NCBI RefSeq assembly: GCF_022836495.1
Contig: NZ_BQXM01000030.1
Coordinates: 1 to 62,222 of the forward strand
DNA length: 62,222 nt
Direction: 5' to 3'
Source: Desulforhabdus sp. TSK
GTDB taxonomy: Bacteria > Desulfobacterota > Syntrophobacteria > Syntrophobacterales > Syntrophobacteraceae
Below the pieces are notes generated by a model. That model saw only the letters and a program-made list of their open reading frames with translations, was not told the DNA's origin and did not search any database. The position numbers were made by a program, and so were the translations under genes. Each line of letters opens with the position of its first letter. Positions within the stretch are counted from its first letter, which is position 1. Below are positions 10,332 through 18,822 of this stretch, piece by piece.

Positions 10332-10822
10332 TTCTGTTCCCCTTGCTTGTCGTCACCGTCAGCTTCAAAAAAGTCGACTTCCGTCTTAAGGTCCCGAAGG
10401 CATTTGCTTTGCTCGTGCGAACATATCCTGGCCCAGGCAATAACGCTGATCCAACCTGCTGCGACAAGAGAAAGGATAGCGGCGGTTTTTCCATGAAAAT
10501 GGGTTGTGATGGCCCAGATTGCCAGTGCCCCAGATGTGATTCCAACAGTCAGCCAGACGAATAGATGGCAAGTGCACGGATCACGATCAGGGACCGGAGG
10601 AGAGAACCAAATCCGTTCCCCGATCTCAGTCCGTTCGAATTCTGCGTCATCAAGGTTTGTTTCAATTATCCTGTTCTTGAACTTGACAACGACAATCTTC
10701 CTTTCGGGCCGTCCACTGAATGATTCCATTCTTTTTTTCTCGATCACTTCTCCTTTGACCCTCAGAGAACGCAGACGATCAACGAGGCGTTTTTCTTGTA
10801 ACTGACAAATATTAATTCCCAT
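10328..10822 (-). CDS. Small membrane protein of the RND operon, unknown family
   Basis: The chosen ATG at 10822 lies 11 bases inside the end of the patatin gene and gives 164 residues. A longer in-frame start at 10924 would run far into that gene and is less likely. The first 90 residues are soluble and basic. Two hydrophobic helices follow (VWLTVGITSGALAIWAI and AAILSLVAAGWISVIAWA), then a short charged tail with two cysteines. The stop overlaps the RND pump start by four bases. The family is not recognised. Its position suggests an accessory protein of the pump or lipase, but that is inference. Confidence 0.7.
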   Translation of the reverse strand: MGINICQLQEKRLVDRLRSLRVKGEVIEKKRMESFSGRPERKIVVVKFKNRIIETNLDDAEFERTEIGERIWFSPPVPDRDPCTCHLFVWLTVGITSGALAIWAITTHFHGKTAAILSLVAAGWISVIAWARICSHEQSKCLRDLKTEVDFFEADGDDKQGEQK

Positions 10823-11825
10823 CTTCCGTCCTCCCCGGTAAATAACCTCCTGGTAAATCTCTTTTGGCAGCACACTTCCATCTTTCTTTGAGCTGCGCCA
10901 TGGCTTCTCGGTATCCCTCGGCAATGGCCTCCTCGGCCCGATGGAATTCGAGAAAACGAATATCCCCCAGCTTTGGCCGAATCAGCAGATCGGGCGGATC
11001 GGTTGCCAATCTTGTTGCGGTGATCTGCACTTCCATAATATTGATTGCAGTCGTCAACACATCAAAGATATTTGGCACGGGGTCCCTTTGCAGCCACTGG
11101 CGCACTTGCGATAACGCGGGCGAACCGAATTCGCTGAGCCTGTTGGTCAGATCCTGCGCGATTCTCCATTCTGCGGGCTGGGGCTGAACAACCGCAGCTT
11201 TTAATGAAGGAGCAACCGGGTCGATGCTGCCTGCACTCCTTTTGCCGACGATGTCATGGTTCAAATCAACGGCGATGACGTAATCCGCTCCCATTTCCCT
11301 GACAGCGCTCACCGGCACGGGGTTGACCAGCCCCCCATCCACCAGAAAGCCGCCGTTTTTCCTGACCGGCGTGAAAATGCCCGGAACCGAGATGCTCGCG
11401 CGGATTGCCTCTATGAGGTCCCCTTTGTTCAACACGACCTCACGACCCGTGGCCAAGTCGGTGGCAACCGCGCAATAGCGGAGAGGTAATTCTTCAATGT
11501 TCATTTCTCGAACATGAGAACGAAAGAAATCGCTGATCTTCTTTCCATCAATGAGTCCCGACCTCGGAAAAGTTACATCCAGGAAGGAAACAATCTGTTT
11601 CCAGTCGAGCTGACGGGCAAAATTTTCCAGCACATCCATTTTGCCAAAGGCACATGCGGCCCCTACCAACGAACCAATGCTGGTGCCGGCGACGTACCTG
11701 ATTTCTATTCCTGCCTCAGCTAGTGCCTGCAATACACCGATATGAGACCATCCCCGTGCGGAGCCGCTGCCCAGAGCCAGGCCGATATTTTTCGGAAAAC
11801 CTGAGTTATCGTCCGACATGTTCAC
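10812..11825 (-). CDS. Patatin-like phospholipase (RssA family)
   Basis: This 337-residue protein has the complete patatin catalytic layout. The oxyanion loop GSGSARGW lies at residues 19-26, the nucleophile elbow GTSIG at 47-51 with Ser49, and the catalytic-dyad DGG at 163-165 with Asp163. There is no signal peptide, so it probably acts in the cytoplasm or on the inner leaflet of the inner membrane as a lysophospholipase or acyl hydrolase. It is the second gene of the operon, 48 bases after the adaptor remnant. The pairing of a lipase with an RND pump hints at a role in membrane-lipid turnover or export, which is inference. Confidence 0.92.
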   Translation of the reverse strand: MNMSDDNSGFPKNIGLALGSGSARGWSHIGVLQALAEAGIEIRYVAGTSIGSLVGAACAFGKMDVLENFARQLDWKQIVSFLDVTFPRSGLIDGKKISDFFRSHVREMNIEELPLRYCAVATDLATGREVVLNKGDLIEAIRASISVPGIFTPVRKNGGFLVDGGLVNPVPVSAVREMGADYVIAVDLNHDIVGKRSAGSIDPVAPSLKAAVVQPQPAEWRIAQDLTNRLSEFGSPALSQVRQWLQRDPVPNIFDVLTTAINIMEVQITATRLATDPPDLLIRPKLGDIRFLEFHRAEEAIAEGYREAMAQLKERWKCAAKRDLPGGYLPGRTEDGN

Positions 11826-11873
11826 CGCCGTTCTTCTTGAAAAGTTGTTCCCCCCAGAGTTATCCGTCCCATT

Positions 11874-12449
11874 CTAATTCAAAATATCTTGCACGCTTAC
11901 CTCCATACCTGACTGTAAACGCCCCGCTCCGCTGGTGACCACTTTGTCATCCTCAACCAAGCCGACCATCACTTCGGCAAATTGGTCATCCATGGCCCTA
12001 ATTTCGACCGTTCGCTTATGGGCCTTATTTCCTTCCACCACAAAAACGTAATAGGTGCCGCTGCCGGGGAGGCGTTGCAAGGCTTCACGGGGAACGGCAA
12101 GGGACCTTCTTTTCTCTGCCGAAAGATTCACCCTGGCATACATTCCGTCCACCAACTTCCCGGACGGATTCGGCACCTCGATTCTCATGCGGAAAGTACG
12201 CGTCTTTCGGTCCACCAATGGATTGACAACGGTTACTTTCCCTGAATACTCATGTCCCGGGAAGGCGTCTGTCGTGATCAGCGCCACAGTTCCAACGACA
12301 ATCCGGCCAATGTCTGCTTCAGGCAAATCGACATCCAGGTTCAGAGATGTTTGGTCCACGATTAGCAGAAGTCGGCCGCCGGGAGCGACCGCCTGACCGA
12401 TTTCCACATTTCTCTCCACGACAGTGCCGCCGATAGGCGATCGGATAAT
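11874..12449 (-). pseudogene. RND/HlyD-type periplasmic adaptor, 5'-truncated by the IS
   Basis: The translation matches the C-terminal half of a membrane-fusion protein. IIRSPIGGTVVERNVEIGQ is the second half of the lipoyl hairpin (18 residues shown in part), VDLPEADIGRI and VTVVNPLVDRKTRTFRMRIEVPN are the beta-barrel, and the membrane-proximal domain follows. About 190 N-terminal residues, including signal peptide, first lipoyl half and coiled-coil hairpin, are missing. In this frame a TAG lies at the junction near 12453 with the IS end. A GTG at 12419 could start a fragment, but it would lack the export signal. The intact gene would have headed the operon and partnered the RND pump. Loss of the upstream DNA probably also removed the native promoter. 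Confidence 0.85.
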
Positions 12450-12713
12450 CTATGCTTCCCCCCAAAGTCTAGACAAAAAATGGGCCGATCTAAGCTTTTT
12501 TTCACCTCCTCTAAACAGCCCTTCCAGACTGAGTTATGATTGAGCTGCCCACCCGGAGGATAGGGCTCTGCTGGAGAGCAACCCGAGCGCCGAGGTGGGT
12601 GGGATGACGGAGGGGCAGGACCATAGGGTCATGCCTTTCTTTTCCCCTGCCCCTTTTGATTCCCCTCAAAGCGTTAAACTCCGGGGGGATCAGGGGGGCA
12701 GAGCCCCCCACTA

Positions 12714-13547
12714 TCAGTTCAGGTTGACACTGAAGTAGACCTCAGCGGGTGTGTGATAGCCAAGGGACTGGTGCAGTCTTTCTCGGTTGTAAAGATCAAG
12801 GTAGCTGCCGATCCCTGTGACTGCATCCATAACCGTCTCATAATCCTTGAGGTATACCTCTTCGTATTTGACCGATCTCCACAGCCTTTCGATGAAGATG
12901 TTGTCAAAAGCCCTGCCTCTGCCGTCCATGCTGATCCGGATCTTCTCCCCGGAGAGCCTGGAGATAAAGGAGGAGCTTGTGAACTGAGCCCCCTGGTCCG
13001 TGTTGAAGATCTCCGGCCTTCCCTTTGCGAGGGCTCTCTCCAGAGCCTCCATGCAAAAGTGGGTATCGAGCGTATTCGATATCTCCCAGGAAAGGACGAA
13101 CCGTGAGTACCAGTCCATTACCGCCACCAGGTAGACAAAGCCTTTTGCCAACCGAATATAGGTGATATCCGAGCTCCAGACCTGATCGGGCCGCTCCACC
13201 TTGAGATCGGCAAGCAGATAGGGGTACTTCCTGTGCTCATCGTTGCTCTTGCTCAGATTCCTCTTCGGATGCAGTCCCTCGATACCCATCTCCCTCATCA
13301 GGCGCTCGATGCGCTTGTGATTGATCGCATAACCTTCCCGGCGCAGCCAGGCTGTCATGCGGGGAGATCCATAGAACGGGAACCGGGTGTACTCCTCGTC
13401 GATGAGGCGCATCAGCATAAGATTGAACGGGCTCTCCGTTGCCGGCTCATAGTAGTAGCCGGATCGGGAGATACCCAAAAGCTCACACTGCCTTGCGATA
13501 CTCAGCTTCGGGTGCGCCGGCTCAATAAGATCCCTTCTATTTGCCAC
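12714..13547 (-). CDS. IS3-family transposase OrfB (DDE integrase catalytic subunit)
   Basis: This 277-residue protein has a complete retroviral-type integrase core. The acidic triad is Asp127 (SSDITY), Asp184 (FNTDQGAQFTS) and Glu220 (DNIFIERLWRS), with the D35E spacing of the IS3 family. The N-terminal helical region (SIARQCELLGISRSGYYY) is the usual OrfB leader. The start is a GTG at 13547, overlapping the end of orfA by 11 bases. It appears intact and could support transposition if expressed with OrfA. Confidence 0.95.
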   Translation of the reverse strand: MANRRDLIEPAHPKLSIARQCELLGISRSGYYYEPATESPFNLMLMRLIDEEYTRFPFYGSPRMTAWLRREGYAINHKRIERLMREMGIEGLHPKRNLSKSNDEHRKYPYLLADLKVERPDQVWSSDITYIRLAKGFVYLVAVMDWYSRFVLSWEISNTLDTHFCMEALERALAKGRPEIFNTDQGAQFTSSSFISRLSGEKIRISMDGRGRAFDNIFIERLWRSVKYEEVYLKDYETVMDAVTGIGSYLDLYNRERLHQSLGYHTPAEVYFSVNLN

Positions 13548-13833
13548 CGAGCTGTAAAGATTTTTTTTTCAACCACTCTCTTTCCACCTCCAGCTGCCCG
13601 ATCTTCTGGTACAGAGAGGCAATGAGTCTTTCCGTTTCTTTACCCTGTACATCCAGAGCGGCTCTTGAGGAAAAGATTCCGGGCACACCGTCTAGGAGTT
13701 GCCTTTTCCACTTCGTGATCAGATTCGGATGCACCCCGTAGTCGGCCGCAATCTCGTTGACCGTCCTCTGGCCCTTCACCATCTCCAAGGCCACTCTGCC
13801 TTTCAATGCTGCGTCATGCTTTTTCCGTTGCAT
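13537..13833 (-). CDS. IS3-family transposase OrfA (helix-turn-helix subunit)
   Basis: A 98-residue basic protein. The N-terminus MQRKKHDAALKGRVALEMVKGQ is followed by a helix-turn-helix (TVNEIAADYGVHPNLITKWK) and a C-terminal leucine-zipper-like segment (ERLIASLYQKIGQLEVEREWLKKK), all typical of OrfA. It binds the IS ends. The last codons include a run of nine A residues on the coding strand (13561-13569). Confidence 0.93.
   Translation of the reverse strand: MQRKKHDAALKGRVALEMVKGQRTVNEIAADYGVHPNLITKWKRQLLDGVPGIFSSRAALDVQGKETERLIASLYQKIGQLEVEREWLKKKSLQLGGK
13561..13569 (-). promoter_or_regulatory. A9 run at the orfA/orfB overlap (possible slippage site)
   Basis: The coding strand has nine consecutive A residues encoding the three lysines of WLKKK in OrfA. 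IS3 elements commonly make an OrfAB fusion by -1 slippage on such runs. Here orfB lies in the +1 frame relative to orfA, so a canonical -1 slip would not join them. A +1 or -2 slip, transcriptional slippage in the run, or simple translational coupling at the GTG could make OrfB. Confidence 0.4.
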
Positions 13834-13941
13834 CGGTATTCACCCCAGACAAAAAATGTCCATTTTGAACCTCGGTCATAAGCTTAACCTGCTGTCCAAA
13901 ATCTGGGGGGAATTATAGCGGCCACCCCCACCAATCAAGCT

Positions 13942-14159
13942 AGAAGAACAGTTCTGGTTGTCCCGCTGTCTTCATCCGGCAGCCCACCGCACCCGCCAAT
14001 CACACCGTCAAGGTTTCATGCATGGGGAAGAATGCCCTCGCTGTCTGCGACCAATTACGGGCGGTGGACAAGACCCGCCTCACCGACTGGATTGAGGTGA
14101 TGGACCAGGAGTCACTCGAATCCATCGGCAAAGGGCTTCAGCAGGTCTTGTCCCTTTAG
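13942..14159 (+). pseudogene. PemK/MazF-type mRNA interferase remnant, truncated and frameshifted
   Basis: Two plus-strand frames carry pieces of one toxin. The first reads RRTVLVVPLSSSGSPPHPPIT (13942 to about 14005), matching the central strand of PemK/MazF proteins. The second reads VKVSCMGKNALAVCDQLRAVDKTRL and continues to QQVLSL at the stop at 14157-14159, matching the C-terminal helix region. The frames would join cleanly if one AC pair were removed from the ACAC near 14002-14006, so a two-base expansion is the likely cause. The N-terminal 40 or so residues are missing, cut at the right end of the IS. No intact antitoxin is adjacent. The 220 bases that follow contain nothing recognisable. 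Confidence 0.75.
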
Positions 14160-14383
14160 TCGTCAGTATCAGACTGAAAAGAGGCCCCCGTTCCCCCGCT
14201 GTGGGTCACCCTTCCGCCCCCTCCCACATGATCGCAAGTCATCAAGTAGCCTGTGGACAAATCTGGTGTGCTTCCTGATCCACACCCGGCCTGACCCCTC
14301 CCTGGTGGTTTTAACCATGGCGTAGCCTCCGGAAGGCATGAAGCTGGTCGAAAAGGGAAGAGCAACCGGAATGAACCATCCGG

Positions 14384-14620
14384 TTATGAAAGACTTTTTG
14401 CCTCAAGACCTTCACCCCTGGATGAAGCTTGAAGTTGCTTGTCAAATGTGAGGAGCATCAATTCCGGGACTTGATCCCGAAGACATTTTGCCAGGGCCAG
14501 GTGCCACAGATCGGCTCCTCTCAAAGCCCACTTTTGGGAAAGCCTTGCCATGCAAGTCCATGCCGGTTCCACTGCTGCCGGGCCATAGACTACGCGGATC
14601 TTGATACCCGGGCCAGGGGA
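14384..14620 (-). pseudogene. PIN-domain (VapC-like) toxin remnant
   Basis: The C-terminal 45 residues read ALRGADLWHLALAKCLRD...LMLLTFDKQLQASSRGEGL, which matches the end of PIN-domain ribonucleases: the conserved LR.aDa.HLA helix, then the strand with TFD and an A...GL helix. The upstream acidic residues and the N-terminal strand are absent. The open frame extends only to the neighbouring permease stop, and no credible start with ribosome site is present. It is best read as a 5'-truncated toxin gene next to the MazF remnant. Confidence 0.6.
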
Positions 14621-14632
14621 TGACTTTCCTCG

Positions 14633-15754
14633 TCAGGTCAGCTTGTGGCGAAACATCCAGACGGCCACGGAGAGGGTCACCAGGGCGATGCCCCCCATGG
14701 GGACGAGTTCCGGAAGGATGAGATGGAACGGCGCTCCCTCCAGGAAGACCCGGTGGGTGACGGAGATGGCGTAGCGAAGGGGATTGATGAGGGTCAAATA
14801 TTGCACCGCCTGGGGCATGTTGCTGATGGGGGTGCCGAGACCGGACAGGAGAGAGCAGGGCATGACGATGACTAAGGCTCCCAGAAGTGCCTGCTGCATC
14901 GTGGTGACCAGCGATGAAATCATGAGCCCCATGCCCACCGCCGACAGCAGGAAAATGAAAATCCCCGTATACAGTGTCCCCAGCGACCCGTTGAACGGGA
15001 TCCCGAACCAGAAACGCGCCACAACGACGACAAAGGTGGCCTGGACCATCCCCACCAGGATACCCGGAAGGGCCTTCCCAATCATGATCTCGAAGGGCCG
15101 GAAGGGCGTCACCAGGAGCTGGTCGAAGGTCCCCTGCTCCCGCTCGCGGGCCACCGACATGGCCGTGATGATGATCACCTGGATGAGGGCCAGCATGCCC
15201 AGGAGGCCGGGAATCATGAACCACCGGGTTTCCAGGTTGGGATTGTACCAGGCGCGGGATTCGATGCGGATAGGAGGTTCGACCCCCTGGTGCTCCCTGT
15301 TCCAGGCCACATTGAAGGAATCGGTGATGGTGCCGATGTAGTTGAGGGCCGTTCCGGCCGTGTTGGAATTGCGCCCGTCGACGATCACCTGTACATCGGC
15401 ATGGCGTCCCGCAAGCAGATTCCGTTCGAAATCCTGAGGGATTTGCACGACGGCCAAGGCTTTGCGGGCATCGATCCAGGGCTGGATTTCTTCCGCCGAT
15501 TCAAGGTTGGCCACCCGCAGGAACGTCCCGGATCCTTCCAGGCTCGCCAGGAATTCACGCGAGGCGGCGCTGCGATCCTGGTCACAGGCGGCGTACCGGA
15601 TGCGCGAAAGGTCGTAGGTTGCCGCGTATCCAAAGACCAGGAGCTGGATGGTGGACGGCACGAATACGGTGTATCGGCTGCGGGGATCCTTGAGGATCGC
15701 CAGGAGCTCTTTCACGATCAGGGCCAGTATGCGTCTGAGGGAATCCAGGTCCAT
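14633..15754 (-). CDS. ABC-2 type transporter permease (YbhR/YhhJ-like)
   Basis: A 373-residue protein with one N-terminal membrane helix, a large extracytoplasmic domain (about 45-170) and five helices in the C-terminal half. The ABC-2 signature AREREQGTFDQLLVTPFRPFEIMIGK near residue 210 is characteristic. It should pair with the permease encoded just upstream as the membrane dimer of an exporter energised by the tandem ATPase. It is the last gene of the four-gene operon that begins with the HlyD gene at 19847. The gap to the preceding permease gene is about 73 bases. Confidence 0.92.
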   Translation of the reverse strand: MDLDSLRRILALIVKELLAILKDPRSRYTVFVPSTIQLLVFGYAATYDLSRIRYAACDQDRSAASREFLASLEGSGTFLRVANLESAEEIQPWIDARKALAVVQIPQDFERNLLAGRHADVQVIVDGRNSNTAGTALNYIGTITDSFNVAWNREHQGVEPPIRIESRAWYNPNLETRWFMIPGLLGMLALIQVIIITAMSVAREREQGTFDQLLVTPFRPFEIMIGKALPGILVGMVQATFVVVVARFWFGIPFNGSLGTLYTGIFIFLLSAVGMGLMISSLVTTMQQALLGALVIVMPCSLLSGLGTPISNMPQAVQYLTLINPLRYAISVTHRVFLEGAPFHLILPELVPMGGIALVTLSVAVWMFRHKLT

Positions 15755-15827
15755 TCAAGGTCGACTTTCTTTTGGGGTCACGGAGCGGAAAGGCCGTTGT
15801 TCTTTCTCACCAGCCTCGACGACTCCA

Positions 15828-16997
15828 TCATTCCAACCGCTTCCGGGTCTTCCGGCGGGTGAGGGTCAGCAGCAGCACCGCCATGCCCGCCAGGACCGAC
15901 GCGTTGGGCAATATGACACTCCAGACATTTCCGGCAAGAAAGACCGTCTGAAGCAGAGTGACATAATAGCGGGCCGGCAGGATGCGCGTCATGATCTGGA
16001 CCGGCAACGGCATGCTGGCAATGTCGAAGATGAACCCGGAAAGGATGAACGCGGGCATGAACGTGATCATGAGGGCCAGCTGGCTGGCCACGAACTGGTT
16101 GCGTGTGGCCGAGGAGATGAGCAGCCCGATGCCGAGGGCCACCAGCAGGTAGAGGGCTGACACACCTGCGAGGACGAGGAAGGAGCCCCGAAGCGGCACA
16201 TGAAAGAGCGCGCGCGCCGCAAACACACTCAGCATCAGCCCCCCCATGCCCAGGAGGAAATAGGGCACAACCTTCCCCAGGAGGATTTCTCCCGACTGAA
16301 CGGGAGTGACAAGGAGCGCCTCCAGCGTGCCGCGCTCCCATTCGCGGGCAATGACCAGCGCCGTCAGCAGCGCCCCGATGAGGGTCATGATGAGCACCAG
16401 CAGGCCCGGCACCAGGAAGTAACGGCTGTCGACCGCTTCGTTGAACCACATGCGGCTTTGGAGGCGTACGAGCCCACCCGATGAATCCGGCATGCGGAGG
16501 CCCCGTTTGGCGGCCCAGAGCGCGACCGTTCCCTGGGCGTATCCCTGGATGATTCTCGCCCGGTTGGCGTCAACGCCGTGCACGATGATCTGGACCGGCG
16601 CCCTTCCCGACGCCAGTTCTCGGGATGTGTTGTCCCGAAGCCTCACAATGGCGTCGACTTTGCGGGCCTTCATGAGGTCTTCCGCCTCCTTCATGGAAGG
16701 GGTGACCGTGGACTTGAAATAGGGCGAAAGCATGAACCCGCCCACCAGCTCCGTCATGCCCGGGGAAACCTCTTCCAGGACCAGGGCCACGGGGGCGTCC
16801 TTCACATCGAGAGAGAGGCCGTAGCCGAAAAGAAGAATCAGGAGGAGGGGCAGCACCACGGCCAGCGCAAGGCTGCTGGGATCTCGAACGACCTGGAGCA
16901 TTTCCTTGCGGATGAGCGCACCCACGCGTCTCAGGGATGCGGCCCCCGGCGATTTGCGCTTTTTCCCCTGCGCGTCTTGAGGAGACACAAAGCCCAT
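15828..16997 (-). CDS. ABC-2 type transporter permease (YbhS-like)
   Basis: This 389-residue protein has the same layout as its downstream partner: an N-terminal helix (SLALAVVLPLLLILLFGYGLSL), an extracytoplasmic domain, and a C-terminal five-helix bundle with AREWERGTLEALLVTPVQSGEILLGK. The basic N-terminus before the first helix (about 25 residues) is longer than usual but in frame. The gene starts four bases after the ATPase stop. E. coli YbhS/YbhR work as a heterodimer in drug and cation export, and the conserved gene order suggests the same here. Confidence 0.92.
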   Translation of the reverse strand: MGFVSPQDAQGKKRKSPGAASLRRVGALIRKEMLQVVRDPSSLALAVVLPLLLILLFGYGLSLDVKDAPVALVLEEVSPGMTELVGGFMLSPYFKSTVTPSMKEAEDLMKARKVDAIVRLRDNTSRELASGRAPVQIIVHGVDANRARIIQGYAQGTVALWAAKRGLRMPDSSGGLVRLQSRMWFNEAVDSRYFLVPGLLVLIMTLIGALLTALVIAREWERGTLEALLVTPVQSGEILLGKVVPYFLLGMGGLMLSVFAARALFHVPLRGSFLVLAGVSALYLLVALGIGLLISSATRNQFVASQLALMITFMPAFILSGFIFDIASMPLPVQIMTRILPARYYVTLLQTVFLAGNVWSVILPNASVLAGMAVLLLTLTRRKTRKRLE

Positions 16998-17001
16998 GGG
17001 A

Positions 17002-18822
17002 TCAGGCCGCCTCCCGCGCTTTTGCCGCCTGGAAATCCTCCACTATCGCGATGAAGGCGTCTTCGATGGTCGGTTCCCGTCCCTCCGGTCCATGTCCCAG
17101 CTGACGGATTTCTGAAGGAGCTCCCTCCGCCAGGATTTCACCATCTAGCATAATGACCATGCGGTCGCAGTATTCGGCCTCTTCCATAAAGTGCGTCGTA
17201 ACGATCACCGTCACCCCCCCGTCGGCCAGACCGTTGATCCGGTACCAGAATTCGCGCCGGGCAATGGGGTCCACGCCCGACGTGGGCTCGTCCAGAAAGA
17301 GTATCTCAGGTTCGTGCATGAGGGCACAGGCCATGGCGAGGCGCTGCTTGTAACCGCCGGGGAGCTCTCCACTGGGCAGGTTGACGTGCTTTTGGAGCTC
17401 GAACTGATCCAGTGCCCATTGAATGCGCCGGTTTTTGCGCTCCCGCCTAAGTCCGTAGGCGCCGGCGAAAAATTCGAGGTTTTCCATGACGGTCTGCTGA
17501 CCGTAGAGGGAAAACTTTTGAGCCACGTACCCCATGCGCTGCCGGGCGGACGCACGTGCGTGACGCAGATCCACGCCGGCGACACGGAGTGTGCCGGACG
17601 AAGCGGGAAGCAGCCCGCAGAGCATCCGGAAGGTCGTGCTTTTCCCCGCACCGTTGGGCCCGAGCAAGCCGAAGATCTCGCCCCGCCGTACCTGGAAATT
17701 GACATTCTTAACCGCATAGAACGTTCCGAATTGCCGCACCAGGTCACGGACCTCGACCACCACCTCGGGAGACGACTCGACAACGGTCGGTGTTTTTTCT
17801 CCATCGGCGGCCGGGATCGATGCGCCCGTTCCCGCTGCCCGGCGAAGGAGCACCATGAACCCGTCTTCAAAGCGGGGCGACGTTTCATGGCAGGTAGCAT
17901 TTTCCAGGATCCCGGACTCCCAGGGAGTGTGGTCGGAGGCGACGAAACGCACCCGTTTCCCTTCCAGGGTGGCATCCACGATGCCCGGTGACGTGATGAG
18001 GCGGGACTGGAGCTGACGCAGTTTGAGGGAGGCCGGAGGCTCGGCCAGCCACGATCCGCCCGCCGCCGCCTCGCTCACCCGCGACGGCGGTCCCTCTCCC
18101 AGCAGCCGCCCGTGGTGCAGCACCGCCACCCGGTGGCAGCGTTCGGCTTCATCGAGATAGGAGGTGCTCACCAGCACGCTGAGCCCCTGGTCGGCGACCA
18201 GCTGATGGATGATTTCCCAGAGGTCCCGGCGGGATAGGGGATCTACGCCTACGGTGGGCTCGTCGAGCAGGAGCACGTCCGGGGAGCTGAGCAAGGTGCA
18301 GGCCAGACCGAGCTTCTGCTTCATGCCCCCGGAAAGCCTTCCGGCCAGGCGATCCATGAAACGGCCGAGCCCGGTCATCTGCATCAAGGCCGGTGTGCGC
18401 TCGGCCAGCTGCTCCCCGGTGATCCCGTGGAGATCGCCGTAAAGATCGAGGTTCTCCTGGACGGTCAAGTCCTCGTAGAGCCCGAATTTCTGGGGCATAT
18501 ACCCCACCCGGGACTGTACCTGTTGAGGATGGTCGGAGACGTTCCACCCCCTGACGCGGACGCTGCCCTCATCGGCAAAGAGGAGCCCGCACGCCAGCCG
18601 AATGAGGGTCGTCTTGCCGGCGCCGTCGGGTCCAACCATTCCCGTGACGCTTCCCTTCTCGACGCGGAACGAGATGCCTTCGAGGGCTGTAAAGATCTCC
18701 CGTTTGCCGCGAGTGAAGTGCTTGGTGACCCCTTCATAGAGAATGACCGGTTCTGTCGAATGGTGGTATTCCATCCCTGACGTTTGAGAAGCTGCTTCTG
18801 TCGCCATGGCATCGCTCTTCAA
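17002..18822 (-). CDS. ABC transporter with two fused ATP-binding domains (YbhF-like)
   Basis: Two full nucleotide-binding domains sit in 606 residues. The first has Walker A GPDGAGKTT near 62, signature LSGGMKQKLG and Walker B VLLLDEPTVGVDP. The second has Walker A GPNGAGKST near 390, signature LPGGYKQRLA and Walker B ILFLDEPTSGVDP. A linker of about 100 residues separates them. The second signature begins LP rather than LS. The gene overlaps the upstream HlyD gene by four bases. This tandem form matches E. coli YbhF and RbbA-like ATPases, which pair with two ABC-2 permeases. Confidence 0.95.
   Translation of the reverse strand: MKSDAMATEAASQTSGMEYHHSTEPVILYEGVTKHFTRGKREIFTALEGISFRVEKGSVTGMVGPDGAGKTTLIRLACGLLFADEGSVRVRGWNVSDHPQQVQSRVGYMPQKFGLYEDLTVQENLDLYGDLHGITGEQLAERTPALMQMTGLGRFMDRLAGRLSGGMKQKLGLACTLLSSPDVLLLDEPTVGVDPLSRRDLWEIIHQLVADQGLSVLVSTSYLDEAERCHRVAVLHHGRLLGEGPPSRVSEAAAGGSWLAEPPASLKLRQLQSRLITSPGIVDATLEGKRVRFVASDHTPWESGILENATCHETSPRFEDGFMVLLRRAAGTGASIPAADGEKTPTVVESSPEVVVEVRDLVRQFGTFYAVKNVNFQVRRGEIFGLLGPNGAGKSTTFRMLCGLLPASSGTLRVAGVDLRHARASARQRMGYVAQKFSLYGQQTVMENLEFFAGAYGLRRERKNRRIQWALDQFELQKHVNLPSGELPGGYKQRLAMACALMHEPEILFLDEPTSGVDPIARREFWYRINGLADGGVTVIVTTHFMEEAEYCDRMVIMLDGEILAEGAPSEIRQLGHGPEGREPTIEDAFIAIVEDFQAAKAREAA

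Larger units (their letters stand above)
12456..13912 (-). mobile_element. IS3-family insertion sequence
   Basis: The element is about 1457 bp and carries orfA and orfB on the minus strand. The ends are imperfect inverted repeats: TTCCCCCCAAAGTCTAGACA at 12456 and the complement of GTCCAAAATCTGGGGGGAA ending at 13912, with about 16 of 20 positions matching. A TAT triplet lies next to both ends but no convincing longer target duplication is visible. The left flank is a truncated adaptor gene and the right flank a truncated MazF-like gene. They are different genes, so the IS does not sit in a simple insertion. A 258-bp GC-rich untranslated tail lies between the left end and the orfB stop, longer than usual for this family. 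Confidence 0.9.

Noticed and set aside
12451-13916. TAT target-site duplication of the IS
   Set aside because: Three bases next to both ends can match by chance, and the two flanks belong to different genes, so a simple duplication is not supported.
14442-15224. A 260-codon minus-strand frame inside the ABC-2 permease region
   Set aside because: Its translation is proline/histidine-rich low complexity and it overlaps a well-supported permease in another frame.
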